Positions 17,471 to 25,752 of a stretch of 35,296 nt of DNA are shown here, piece after piece. The position numbers were made by a program, and so were the translations under genes. Every line of letters starts with the position of its first letter. The stretch's first letter is position 1. Source of the DNA: JBFKQC01 sp041627895 (GTDB lineage: Bacteria > Pseudomonadota > Alphaproteobacteria > Rhodobacterales > Rhodobacteraceae). The DNA lies in contig JBFKQC010000040.1 of NCBI GenBank assembly GCA_041627895.1, positions 1-35,296 of the forward strand, in the 5' to 3' direction. The notes under the pieces were generated by a model. The model ran no database searches, was not told the DNA's origin, and was given only the letters and a program-made list of their open reading frames with translations.

Positions 17471-19150
17471 TCAGGTGCCTCGCTTGGCATGACGGATCAT
17501 CAGCGCCACCGACGGCACCATCAGCGCGATGATGATCGAGGATGGCACCGCGCTGATGATCATGACGTCGCGGATCGAGCCGACACCGCCCACGGCCATG
17601 ATGGCCCCGGCATTGGCGGCGATCACAAAGGCCCACAGGATCGAATGGGCGGGCGTTTCGGCAAGATCGCTGCCCGCGGCCCCGATCGACTTGACCGCGA
17701 TGATCGCCGCGGTCGAGCACGACACGATCAGCACGAGGAAGAAGACGACGAGAACCGCCTTGAAGGCGATGGCGATGCCCGGCGCCAGCATGATGTCCAC
17801 CGTCTCGTAGATGCGAAACGCATGTTCGTAGGAAAGGATCGCGCCGCCGGCGGTTCCGTCCAGTTCCAGGATAAGCGCGCTGCCGCCGGTGCCGGCAAAC
17901 CAGAAGAAGCACATCAGCGTTGGCGCCAGGATGGCCCCGAGAACGAATTCGCGCAGCGTCCGCCCGCGCGAGATCCGCGCGACGAACACGCCGACGAACG
18001 GTGCGAAAGCGATCCACCAGGCCCAGTAAAAGATCGTCCAGTCCCCCTGCCAGTCGCGCTGCGCCCGGGATTCCTCTGACCCGGTTGCGTCGTAAAGCGT
18101 CGTCGATTGCGCGACGAAGTTCCTCAGATATTCCGATGCACCTTCCGCGAACAGGGTACAGACGCCGGTCCCGCCACCGAACAGCACGAAGATGACGAAA
18201 ACCGATGCGGCCAGGGCAAGGCCAAGTTGCGAAACCCATTTGACCCCGCGCTCAACGCCCGACACGACCGAGGCAATGGCGACCGCCGTGGCGAAGACCA
18301 GCGCGGTGAGCAGCGCGACCAGGGTCGGGTTTCCGCTGTTGTCCACGAAGAACGGATTCCCGGTCAGGATCGACAGCCCGGAACAGATCTGCTCGACGCC
18401 GAGGACGACAGAGGTGGTGACGCCGGCGACGATGGCCAGGACCGACACGATGTCGACCATGTGGCCGGCCGTGCCTTCAAGCCGCTTTCCGAACAGCGGC
18501 GCCAGCCCGGACCGCATGGTCATCGGCTGGCCGTATCTGTGGCAGGCCAGCCCGAGGCCGAGACCGACCACCGCATAGGTGGCCCAGCCCGAAAATCCCC
18601 AATGCAAGAAGACGAAACGCATGGCCGACACCATCGCCGCCTCTTCTCCGGGCGACACCGTCCCGCCCATCAGGTCGGGATTGGTCAGGAAGTGCGAGAC
18701 CGGTTCGCTGACGGCGAAGGCGAGCGATCCGCTGCCGATACCGGCGCAGAACATCATCGCCAGCCAGGACAGGGTGCTGTGTTCCGGCCGGGACTCGTCC
18801 GGGCCGAGCCGCACGCGGCCGGAAAACGGCAGGGCGACAATCGCGGCGCAGACCAGCAGAAGCGCCGCAAGCAGGTAGATGTACCAGCCCGCGAACATCG
18901 TCAGCGTCACTGATTTGAGCGTCTCGATCATCCGGCCCGACAGTTCGGGCATGAAGACCAGAACCGTGACCAGGACCATGATTACCAGCTTCGCGCTCAT
19001 CGCCACGACGGGGTTGAACCCCTCGTAGATGCCGTTGCCGACGATGCGGATGTTCAGCGGGGCGCCAATTCCCCCGGGCGCTGCCCGTTCCGGCCCGGTT
19101 GCACGCAACTGCACGGTCCGGCTGCCGGCTGCCTGGTTGGTCCGTTCCAT
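17471..19150 (-). CDS. BCCT-family transporter
   Basis: Secondary transporter of the betaine/carnitine/choline family, 559 residues with about twelve membrane helices. The glycine-rich TM3 segment is GIGSGSLAFAVSEPVSHF and the tryptophan box of TM8 is FYWAWWIAFAPFVGVFVARI followed by SRGRTLREFV, both diagnostic. It should import a quaternary-ammonium or sulfonium compound (glycine betaine, choline, carnitine or DMSP) across the inner membrane; the substrate and coupling ion are not resolved. Start at the ATG at 19150 has GGGAG eight bases upstream. A perfect CRP-type palindrome lies 132 bases upstream and the next upstream gene encodes a Crp-family regulator, so cyclic-nucleotide-dependent control is likely. 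Confidence 0.93.
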   Translation of the reverse strand: MERTNQAAGSRTVQLRATGPERAAPGGIGAPLNIRIVGNGIYEGFNPVVAMSAKLVIMVLVTVLVFMPELSGRMIETLKSVTLTMFAGWYIYLLAALLLVCAAIVALPFSGRVRLGPDESRPEHSTLSWLAMMFCAGIGSGSLAFAVSEPVSHFLTNPDLMGGTVSPGEEAAMVSAMRFVFLHWGFSGWATYAVVGLGLGLACHRYGQPMTMRSGLAPLFGKRLEGTAGHMVDIVSVLAIVAGVTTSVVLGVEQICSGLSILTGNPFFVDNSGNPTLVALLTALVFATAVAIASVVSGVERGVKWVSQLGLALAASVFVIFVLFGGGTGVCTLFAEGASEYLRNFVAQSTTLYDATGSEESRAQRDWQGDWTIFYWAWWIAFAPFVGVFVARISRGRTLREFVLGAILAPTLMCFFWFAGTGGSALILELDGTAGGAILSYEHAFRIYETVDIMLAPGIAIAFKAVLVVFFLVLIVSCSTAAIIAVKSIGAAGSDLAETPAHSILWAFVIAANAGAIMAVGGVGSIRDVMIISAVPSSIIIALMVPSVALMIRHAKRGT

Positions 19151-19281
19151 CTGTTCACTCCCCGTGTTTGCCGGGCAGGCCGAGCCGCTTTGATCGGTGT
19201 TCGGCGATCTGCGCTCGGTTCCCCGGAATTGCACCCCGCGGGTGCCCTCAGGGGCGAGGATGAGAAAAATGGACGGACGGG

Positions 19282-19301
19282 TATGTGAACCGGTTCACAT
19301 A
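19282..19301. promoter_or_regulatory. CRP-type operator, perfect 20-base palindrome
   Basis: TATGTGAACCGGTTCACATA is a perfect inverted repeat containing TGTGA-N6-TCACA (half-sites 19284-19288 and 19295-19299), the consensus form bound by CRP-like regulators. It sits 132 bases upstream of the BCCT transporter start and just beyond the stop of the Crp-family gene. The regulator's recognition helix keeps the Arg and Glu that read GTGA in E. coli CRP. Confidence 0.75.
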
Positions 19302-19308
19302 AGGCGCA

Positions 19309-19992
19309 TCAGACCGTGGGCGGCAGGGCCGTCAGCGCCCGCAGCCTTTCGGGGTCGCGGATCACCAGCTTGCCGCGCCCGACGTCGACGATTCCCTCGC
19401 GTTTCCATTGGGAAAGCGTCTTCGACACCGCCTCGCGCGAGGCACTCACATGGTCGCCCAGCGCGCCCTGCGAGACGGATAGGCTGCCGTCGGCGTTGCC
19501 GATGGTGCGCTGGAGGTACAGCAATCGCCTTGCCAGGCGGATGTTCAGCGGCGCGAATGCCAGGTTCTCCAGCTGTTCGCTGACCCAACGCGCGCGGCCG
19601 ACCGCAAGCCGCAACAGCGCCAGCGCGAGATCGGAATTCCGGCGCAATTCGTCGTTCAGCCGCGCCGCCCCCACACGCAGAATCCGCGACGTTTCGAGCG
19701 CGGCGATCGTGGCCGTGCGCCGGCCCTGGTCGAACAGCGCGATCTCGCCGAAGACCTGCCCCGGGGCGATGACATTCAGCGCGATGTTCTGCCCGTTCTC
19801 GGACAGGACGCTGACCTCCAGCCGGCCCGACGACAGGGCGAAGATCTCGTCGGCATCGTCGCCCTGCTGGAACAGGAATCTGCCGGCAGGCAGCGTGATC
19901 TCGGTGGCGACGGGTCGCAGCGCCCCGATCAGATCGGCCTGCGCCTTTTCAAGCGCAACCTCCATTGCGTCGCCGGGATCGCGGTCAGTCAT
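19309..19992 (-). CDS. Crp/Fnr-family transcriptional regulator
   Basis: 227-residue regulator with an N-terminal cyclic-nucleotide-binding domain (about 25-125), a dimer helix, and a C-terminal winged helix-turn-helix (about 150-215). The phosphate-binding cassette FGEIALF...RRTATI (residues 81-96) retains the Glu and the Arg-Thr-Ala expected of a cAMP/cGMP binder. The recognition helix HVSASREAVSKTL keeps R186 and E187, which in CRP contact TGTGA. There are no Fnr-type N-terminal cysteines. The ATG at 19992 overlaps the end of the upstream membrane-protein gene by eight bases. A perfect TGTGA-N6-TCACA site just downstream is a plausible target, making the BCCT gene its likely regulon member. 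Confidence 0.92.
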   Translation of the reverse strand: MTDRDPGDAMEVALEKAQADLIGALRPVATEITLPAGRFLFQQGDDADEIFALSSGRLEVSVLSENGQNIALNVIAPGQVFGEIALFDQGRRTATIAALETSRILRVGAARLNDELRRNSDLALALLRLAVGRARWVSEQLENLAFAPLNIRLARRLLYLQRTIGNADGSLSVSQGALGDHVSASREAVSKTLSQWKREGIVDVGRGKLVIRDPERLRALTALPPTV

Positions 19993-20680
19993 CTGCGGTT
20001 TCCCCCCGGCGCAGCAGCCGGCGGTTGGCGGCCAGCAGCTTGCCATGGGTGTCCAGCATCGCGCTGTTTTCGATGTGCAGCCGAAGGTCGGGGCGTCTCG
20101 CGCAGAGCGAACGAAGCTTCGGCGCGTCGATGGAGAATATGCGCGACGGCCGGTCCAGCGTAACCGTGGCGCTTGCGGGCTCGGCGTTGAAACAGGTCAG
20201 CTCGCCGACGAAGCTGCGCCCGCCCTGCTCGTTCACCTGGCGCGTTTCCATCGTCACCCGGGCCGCGCCGTCGGCCAGATAGTGCAACTGGCCGATCACC
20301 TCGCCCTGGGTCGCGAGGACCGTGCCGGCATCGCCGGTCCACCATCTGCCCGCCGAAAGGAATTTGCGCGCGTCGATCGGGGACATCTGGAAGAACTTGG
20401 CGTTCAGGAATGCGCGTTCTTCCGGCGTGAAGGTGATCTGTCGCGTTCTCATGAAATACAGCGACATGCCCGCCAGGCTGATGACGATCCAGCTGATCTG
20501 GATCACCGCCGACCAGAGATTGAAGCTGTCGACGAGCGAGACCAGTATCAGCGCCGCGGCGAGCATGTTCAGCGAGGCATAGGGATAGCCGCTGCCTTCC
20601 AGTACACCAAGCTGCAACGCCAGGTAGGCGCCGAGATAGAAGACGACCCCCAGAAGGCCCGCGAATTCGAAAACACTCAT
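19985..20680 (-). CDS. Membrane protein with degenerate cyclic-nucleotide-binding-like domain
   Basis: 231 residues. The first 78 form about three membrane helices (MSVFEFAGLLGVVFYLGAYL, LNMLAAALILVSLVDSFN, WSAVIQISWIVISLAGMSLY). The rest, after PEERAFL, looks like a cNMP-binding jelly roll: VLATQGEVIGQLHYLADGAARV and a cassette-like VGELTCFNAEPASATVTL near residues 158-175. The Arg that normally follows the cassette (RTA/RSA) is absent (PASA), so classical cAMP binding is doubtful, as in Popeye-type proteins. It resembles the 207-residue protein encoded at 20945-21568 in layout. It overlaps the Crp gene by eight bases, indicating coupled translation. Function unknown. Confidence 0.8.
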   Translation of the reverse strand: MSVFEFAGLLGVVFYLGAYLALQLGVLEGSGYPYASLNMLAAALILVSLVDSFNLWSAVIQISWIVISLAGMSLYFMRTRQITFTPEERAFLNAKFFQMSPIDARKFLSAGRWWTGDAGTVLATQGEVIGQLHYLADGAARVTMETRQVNEQGGRSFVGELTCFNAEPASATVTLDRPSRIFSIDAPKLRSLCARRPDLRLHIENSAMLDTHGKLLAANRRLLRRGETADD

Positions 20681-20944
20681 GCCCGATCGGCCCCGCGGAT
20701 CCCCGTTGCGTCCGTTTCGCCCTCGGGTGCGCGGCCCTGAATGGCCATCGCGACACCGAAAAGCTGCACGGAGATAAACAGACTAACTGTCCGGCGCGCA
20801 ATTCCGGATTCGATTGGAACGGCAGCCGGGGGGGGCGGCGCACGCATCGCTCCGGCGGCGGGCGCGGAACCGGCGCCTGCCCGGCCGATCCGCGGGCCTT
20901 GCCGCCGGCGTCCCGCCAGGGCGTCGATCGCTCTGCATGGCCGA

Positions 20945-21568
20945 TCACGGGTCGGCGGGCGCTGCCGGCGCTTCGGCCGGCATCGGCCAGCCCGCCAGCC
21001 GTTCGGCGATCACCCGCATGACGTACAGATTGAAGGCCGGGTGCTGCAGGGAAAGCGTTGCAAGATCGGCCGCGTCCAGGGCGAGGACCTCGCACCGCCC
21101 TTCGCAGCGTGCCGAGGCCGTGCGTTCGCCCGCCGACGTGAAGAACGCGACCTCGCCGAACAGTTCGCCGGGCTCGGCCCGTTTTCCGAGCCCCTCGAAA
21201 ACGACGTTTCCCGCGACCAGGTAGTAAAGCCGGTCGGGCGGATCGCCCTTCCGAAACACGTAGTCGCCATCTTCGTACACCACCGGCTTCACCAGCGGGC
21301 GCAGCCAGTGAAGCGGCGCGGCAGTCCCCGACCGCGCCCTGGCTGCCTCGCGTCTCATGCGCAGGATCTGAAGCAGGCGGTACAGATTCAGCGGCAGCAG
21401 CACGACGTGAAGCGCCAGCGTCGGATAGATCTGGTACACCGCCGACCAGGCGATGAAACACAGGTTGGCCGAGATTCCCACGATCCGAAGCCGGATCATC
21501 GTTTTCTGCGAATAGGTCAGGAACGTCAGGAACGCCGCCGCCCAGCCGAAGACCTCGAACAGCTCCAA
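20945..21568 (-). CDS. Membrane-anchored cyclic-nucleotide-binding protein (Popeye-like layout)
   Basis: 207 residues: about three N-terminal membrane helices (roughly 5-20, 28-45, 50-68), then a cNMP-binding domain from about residue 95. The domain contains YYLVAGNVVFEGLG and a good cassette, FGEVAFFTSAGERTASA (137-153), with E139 and the R149-T150-A151 triad, so cyclic nucleotide binding is plausible. I chose a TTG start at 21568 because GGGAGGGG lies eight bases upstream and the first helix begins there; longer in-frame extensions are Arg-rich and unlike protein. It starts 49 bases after the cyclase gene, so both are probably in one transcript. Confidence 0.82.
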   Translation of the reverse strand: MELFEVFGWAAAFLTFLTYSQKTMIRLRIVGISANLCFIAWSAVYQIYPTLALHVVLLPLNLYRLLQILRMRREAARARSGTAAPLHWLRPLVKPVVYEDGDYVFRKGDPPDRLYYLVAGNVVFEGLGKRAEPGELFGEVAFFTSAGERTASARCEGRCEVLALDAADLATLSLQHPAFNLYVMRVIAERLAGWPMPAEAPAAPADP

Positions 21569-21617
21569 TTCCAGCCCCTCCCGTCTCGCGCGTGCGTCCC
21601 GTGGAAGAGGTGTAATC

Positions 21618-24600
21618 CTAGCGCCGGAGCCGATAAAGCTCCAAATCCTGTCGCGCCGCGGACTCGAAGCGGGACGCGCCCTGCCGCCCCGCGATCTCGA
21701 CCGCCTCGCGCAACAGGGTTTCCACGTCCCTGCCCGGGGCGCCAAGCGCCGCAAGGCAGGACGCGCGCCGGCGCTTCGCTTCGGCCAGCAGGTAGTTGTG
21801 GCGAAGACGCCCGATGTCGGCGGCGCATTCGTCGATCAGCGCCAGGGACTCGTCGTGGCGGCCGGCCCCTGCCAGCAGATCCGCGCGCAGAAGATGCGCG
21901 CCCGGCATCCAGAGCCGGTATTGCCTCGGGTCGTTCTGCGCGCGAGCCATGTCCGCAAGACCCTCGTCGAGCGCGCCGTTGCGGGCGCGCAGCCAGGCCT
22001 CCCAGAGTTCGACGTAAAGCGGTGCCATCTCGCTCTGGTCCACCACGGCCCGCAATTCCGAAAGCAGGGGCGGAACGTTGTCGTGATCGCCAAGCTCGAA
22101 GCGCGCGAGACAGAGATGCACCAGGACCTGGAACGACGTCGGCGGATTGCCGAGTTCGCGCACACGCGCCAGGGCGTGCGCCTGGTCCGCGTCGACCGCT
22201 TCGACGCGCCCGCGCAGCGCCATCAGGATCGCATGCTGCGCCAGTGTCGAGGCACGCACATCGAACGGGTGGCCGGGAAGGATCGAGTCGAACGCGTCGG
22301 GCGCATAGCCTTCCAGCACGTGCGCGAAATGCGCCTCTGCCGCGTCAAGTTCGCCCTCGAGCATGGCGACGTAGCCGAGAATGCGCTGCGGCACCCGCGA
22401 CGCATTGGGCAGGCTCGTCGACGAGATTGCATCGGCCAGGCGCTGTGCCGTCACCCTTGCCGACAGCAGATCGGATCGCACCAGCGCCGACATGCATCTG
22501 CTCCACAATAGCTGAATGGCCGCCTCGCTCGGCTCGGAGGACTCGAACAGCTCGGCCATGCGCGACAGGTTGTCCTCGGTTTCGTCGGAGGAAAAGCCGG
22601 TGGTCACCGTCAGCGGCATGTTCAGCCTGACACGCAGATGCGTTTCCTGCTCGTCGCGGGCCGCTCCGGCGGGCAGGCGCGCCAGCAGGCTCAGGGCCGT
22701 GTTGAAATAGGTGACGGCCGTCTTGGGCGCAGCGTGGGACCCGGCGCTTTCGGCCGCCCTTTCCCAGTACGCCACCGCCGGCGCGACTTCGCCCGCCTCG
22801 GTGTAGTGATGCGCCACCATTTCCGGCCGCGCCTCGGCCAGTTCGGGAAACCGCGCCTCGACCGTCTCTGCAACCCGGCGGTGCATCGCCACGCGCCTGG
22901 ATCGCAGGATCGACTCGTAGGCGACGTCATGCGCCAGCGCGTGGTGGAAGGCATGATCCCGGCCGGCGCCTGGACGTCTCTGCACCAGGTTCGCGCGGAC
23001 AAGCTCGTCGAGGCCCGCAAGCACCTGCGCCTCGGTCAGATCAAAACATGCCGTCAGCAGGTCGCCGGAAAACTGGTGCCCGATCAGCGCCGCGGCAAGC
23101 GCGACCGGCTTGCCGGCATCCAGCCGGTCGAGGCGCGCCATCAAGGCGTCCTGAAGCGTGATCGGCACGTCGGCGGCATTGGCGTCGGGGGCCTCGATCA
23201 TCGCGCGGGTCAGTTCCACGGCGAAGAATGGAACGCCGCCGGAGCGTTCCGATATGGTCCGGCGCACCGCGTCGGGAAGGGCGGCGGCACCGGCCTGTGA
23301 AGCGACAAGCGCATCGGTTTCCGTCCGCGACAACGGGGCAAGCGTGATCCTGCGGAATTCGCCGCCCTGCGGCAGGCGCGCGGCGTTCGGCCGCGTCGTC
23401 ACCACGAAAAGCAGCGCCCGGTTCCGCGCGCATTCGGCGAGCCGGTCGAGCACATCCAGGGTTGCATCATCGGCCCAGTGCAAATCCTCGACCAGCAGCA
23501 TCCGCGCCTTGCCGGCAGGTGTCGACAGCACTTCCAGCACCGCGTCGGCGATGGCGGATTGCCGTTCGGCCGGGTCCGCCTTCGGTTCGGTTTCCCGCGC
23601 GCGCGTCCCCATGATCGCGGCCAGGTGCGGCAGGCTTGCAGGGGACACGCCCGGCAGGCCGGCCAGGCGGGTTTCCGTTGCGTCCCCGGCGTCGCGACCG
23701 ACCGACGCCTCGAGCCATTCCGTCACCGGATGAAGCGCCGCGCCGTGGCGGTGGCGAGAGCATTGCAGGGAAACCAGGTCGCCTTCGGGCAGGGCGCTGC
23801 GGGAAAGCTCTGCCAGCAGGCGCGACTTGCCGATACCGGGCTCGCCCTCGATCATGACCGCCCGGCCGCGGCCGCGCAGGCAATCCTGCCACCAGGCGAG
23901 AAGATCGGCGCGGATCGTCGCCCGCCCGTGCAGCGTTCCCTGCGGTTCTCTGGTGGCGGCCGGCCGACCCGAGGACGGCGTGCCGGTCGCCATCCAGACG
24001 GCTTCGCTATCCGCGAAACCCTTCAGCGTCTTCCGGCCGAGGGGCCGCAGCTCGAACGCGTCCCGCAGCAGCCGGCGTGTCGCGTCCGACACCACGATGG
24101 TGCCCGGTTCGGCCAGCGCCTGAAGCCTCGCGGCAAGGGCGAGCGTGGCGCCGGTGGCCATTTCGTCCCGGGCGACGCGCCCGTCGCGGGACGCCTCGAT
24201 CACCGTCAGCCCGCTGGCGACACCGACCCGCACCGCCGCCGGCCCGCCCGGCGCGTTCAGGCGCGCGACGCGCGCGACGATTTCCAGCCCCGCGCGAACG
24301 GCGCAGATGGCGGCGTCTTCGGTCGCGCGGGGAAAGCCGAAATGCGCCATCAGGCCATCGCCCATCCGGTGCGCGACAAAGCCGCCCTCGGCCTCGATCG
24401 CTGCCACGCAGGCCGTCCTGAAGGCGCGGTACCGGGTGCGCAGGTCTTCGGGGTCGATCCGCGACGCGACCGAGGTCGAATCCACCATGTCGCAGAACAG
24501 AACCGTCAGGTTCCGCCGCTCGCCCGACTCCGGCCCCGCGGCCGCGGCATGGTCCCCGACGGCGCGCATGATGCGGCGCCGGGGCCCGAGCGGCAGCCCG

Positions 24601-24728
24601 AGTTCGGCCAGGTCGGCCTCGGACAGCAACAGGAGATCCGCCAGTTCTATCCGCTCGGCGGCGAAGGCGTCGAAATAGTCGGCCAGCCCGAGACCGTCGA
24701 GAAACCCCCTCAACTGGTCGTCAGACAT
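21618..24728 (-). CDS. SAM-domain / class III nucleotide cyclase / AAA ATPase / TPR signalling protein
   Basis: 1036 residues. An N-terminal SAM domain (about 4-57) is followed by a class III cyclase homology domain (about 72-245), a STAND-type AAA ATPase with Walker A GEPGIGKS (295-302) and Walker B MLLVEDLHWAD (410-420), and a long helical TPR-like C-terminus (about 650-1036). The cyclase keeps both metal aspartates (D80 in LFCDMVDST, D124 in MGDG) and the transition-state Arg (R201). The usual Asn is Ala (A197 in GATLALAAR, normally GxxxNLAAR), and the usual substrate Lys is His (H120). Activity is therefore uncertain. The family converts ATP or GTP to a cyclic nucleotide. It is downstream of the prenyl-synthase gene and upstream of a cNMP-binding membrane protein on the same strand. 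Confidence 0.92.
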   Translation of the reverse strand: MSDDQLRGFLDGLGLADYFDAFAAERIELADLLLLSEADLAELGLPLGPRRRIMRAVGDHAAAAGPESGERRNLTVLFCDMVDSTSVASRIDPEDLRTRYRAFRTACVAAIEAEGGFVAHRMGDGLMAHFGFPRATEDAAICAVRAGLEIVARVARLNAPGGPAAVRVGVASGLTVIEASRDGRVARDEMATGATLALAARLQALAEPGTIVVSDATRRLLRDAFELRPLGRKTLKGFADSEAVWMATGTPSSGRPAATREPQGTLHGRATIRADLLAWWQDCLRGRGRAVMIEGEPGIGKSRLLAELSRSALPEGDLVSLQCSRHRHGAALHPVTEWLEASVGRDAGDATETRLAGLPGVSPASLPHLAAIMGTRARETEPKADPAERQSAIADAVLEVLSTPAGKARMLLVEDLHWADDATLDVLDRLAECARNRALLFVVTTRPNAARLPQGGEFRRITLAPLSRTETDALVASQAGAAALPDAVRRTISERSGGVPFFAVELTRAMIEAPDANAADVPITLQDALMARLDRLDAGKPVALAAALIGHQFSGDLLTACFDLTEAQVLAGLDELVRANLVQRRPGAGRDHAFHHALAHDVAYESILRSRRVAMHRRVAETVEARFPELAEARPEMVAHHYTEAGEVAPAVAYWERAAESAGSHAAPKTAVTYFNTALSLLARLPAGAARDEQETHLRVRLNMPLTVTTGFSSDETEDNLSRMAELFESSEPSEAAIQLLWSRCMSALVRSDLLSARVTAQRLADAISSTSLPNASRVPQRILGYVAMLEGELDAAEAHFAHVLEGYAPDAFDSILPGHPFDVRASTLAQHAILMALRGRVEAVDADQAHALARVRELGNPPTSFQVLVHLCLARFELGDHDNVPPLLSELRAVVDQSEMAPLYVELWEAWLRARNGALDEGLADMARAQNDPRQYRLWMPGAHLLRADLLAGAGRHDESLALIDECAADIGRLRHNYLLAEAKRRRASCLAALGAPGRDVETLLREAVEIAGRQGASRFESAARQDLELYRLRR

Positions 24729-24801
24729 CGGCGCCTCCGATTGCCGGGTGTTGCGACCGGAGCCCGCGATGCCCGGCCGGCAGGTCCTTGCAGCATTCGC
24801 C

Positions 24802-25752
24802 TCAGCGCCCGCTAAGAGCGCGGGTCTGCGACACGAGCGCCGCCAGCGGCTCTGGATTGCCGGCGCATTCCTGCGCCTCCCGCAGCGCCTTGCCGGCGAT
24901 CTCGTCCAGCCTTGCCTCGGCGGCCGGCAGCGCCGACACGAAGGCGGCCGCGGTGAGTCCGAGGTCCTCGTCGGTCGGCTCGGGGCGGCAGAAGGCGGCA
25001 GAGACCGCCGCGTCGGCGATGGCGATGGCGGCCGGCAGCGTGAGGATGCCGTCGCGCAAATCCTCCTTGCCGCCGCCGCCCAGCGCCGGCAGGCCCCGAA
25101 CGTCGGCGACGTCGTCGCAACCGTGGTAGAGCCGCCCGAGCAGGCCGCCATAGGTCCTGAGCCTGCCGGTTCGGTCCCCGAGACAGGCGCAGACCTCGAA
25201 CATCGACCCGGTGTCCTCGCCGGCGATCCGCCACCAGTCCTCGAAGCCCAGCGGACGGCGCCGCAGCCGCCACTGCATGCATTCGGCCACGCCCAGGCGT
25301 TTCATCAGTTCCGAAAACAGCGCGATCGCCTCGATGTCGTCGCCAAGCTGCAGATAGCCCTCGGCCACGATGTAGCCCGAGGTCATCAGCGCCGAAAGCT
25401 CGCCGAAACGCGTGTGCATCGTCGCGCGGCCGCGGCGTTCCGGCGAACGGTCAAGGATATCGTCGACCACAAGCGACATGTTGTGGAAGAACTCGATCAC
25501 CAGCGCCCTGGTCATGATGGCGCGCGGAATGGGCCCCGGCCCGTTCACCGCCCGGTAGCACGAGAATATCGTCAGCGGCCGAAAGTATTTCGACCCGCCG
25601 AGGAACTGCCATTCCAGCGCCTCGCGCATTTCGGGGTCGCACGCGGCGACCCAGTCCGCAATGCGTTCGCGCAGCTCCGCCATCTCGTCGGGAAACCCCA
25701 GCGATTCGATGACCGAGGCGCTGACGTCATCAATGCCGGCGGCGGCGTTCAT
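24802..25752 (-). CDS. Polyprenyl (isoprenyl) diphosphate synthase
   Basis: 316-residue trans-isoprenyl diphosphate synthase that condenses IPP with allylic diphosphates. It has GGSKYFRP (52-59; the GGKRxRP equivalent), a first Asp-rich motif DDILD (97-101) preceded by HNMSLVV, and a second, DDVAD (213-217), so the Mg2+ sites are intact. The residues four and five before the first motif are Ser and Met, not aromatic, which fits a product longer than C15; this is inference. The start codon overlaps the upstream stop (ATGA at 25749-25752), so translation is coupled to the helical protein gene. The setting beside an FAD desaturase-like gene suggests a dedicated isoprenoid pathway rather than housekeeping. 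Confidence 0.9.
   Translation of the reverse strand: MNAAAGIDDVSASVIESLGFPDEMAELRERIADWVAACDPEMREALEWQFLGGSKYFRPLTIFSCYRAVNGPGPIPRAIMTRALVIEFFHNMSLVVDDILDRSPERRGRATMHTRFGELSALMTSGYIVAEGYLQLGDDIEAIALFSELMKRLGVAECMQWRLRRRPLGFEDWWRIAGEDTGSMFEVCACLGDRTGRLRTYGGLLGRLYHGCDDVADVRGLPALGGGGKEDLRDGILTLPAAIAIADAAVSAAFCRPEPTDEDLGLTAAAFVSALPAAEARLDEIAGKALREAQECAGNPEPLAALVSQTRALSGR

Noticed and set aside
20945..24728. Encapsulin-type cargo cluster (cNMP-binding shell protein with terpene genes)
   Set aside because: The cNMP-binding proteins here are small membrane proteins without an HK97-like shell domain, so the encapsulin reading does not hold.
24729..25151. Upstream extension of the cyclase frame over the prenyl synthase gene
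   Set aside because: It is a frame shadow without protein character; the SAM domain begins right after the ATG at 24728.
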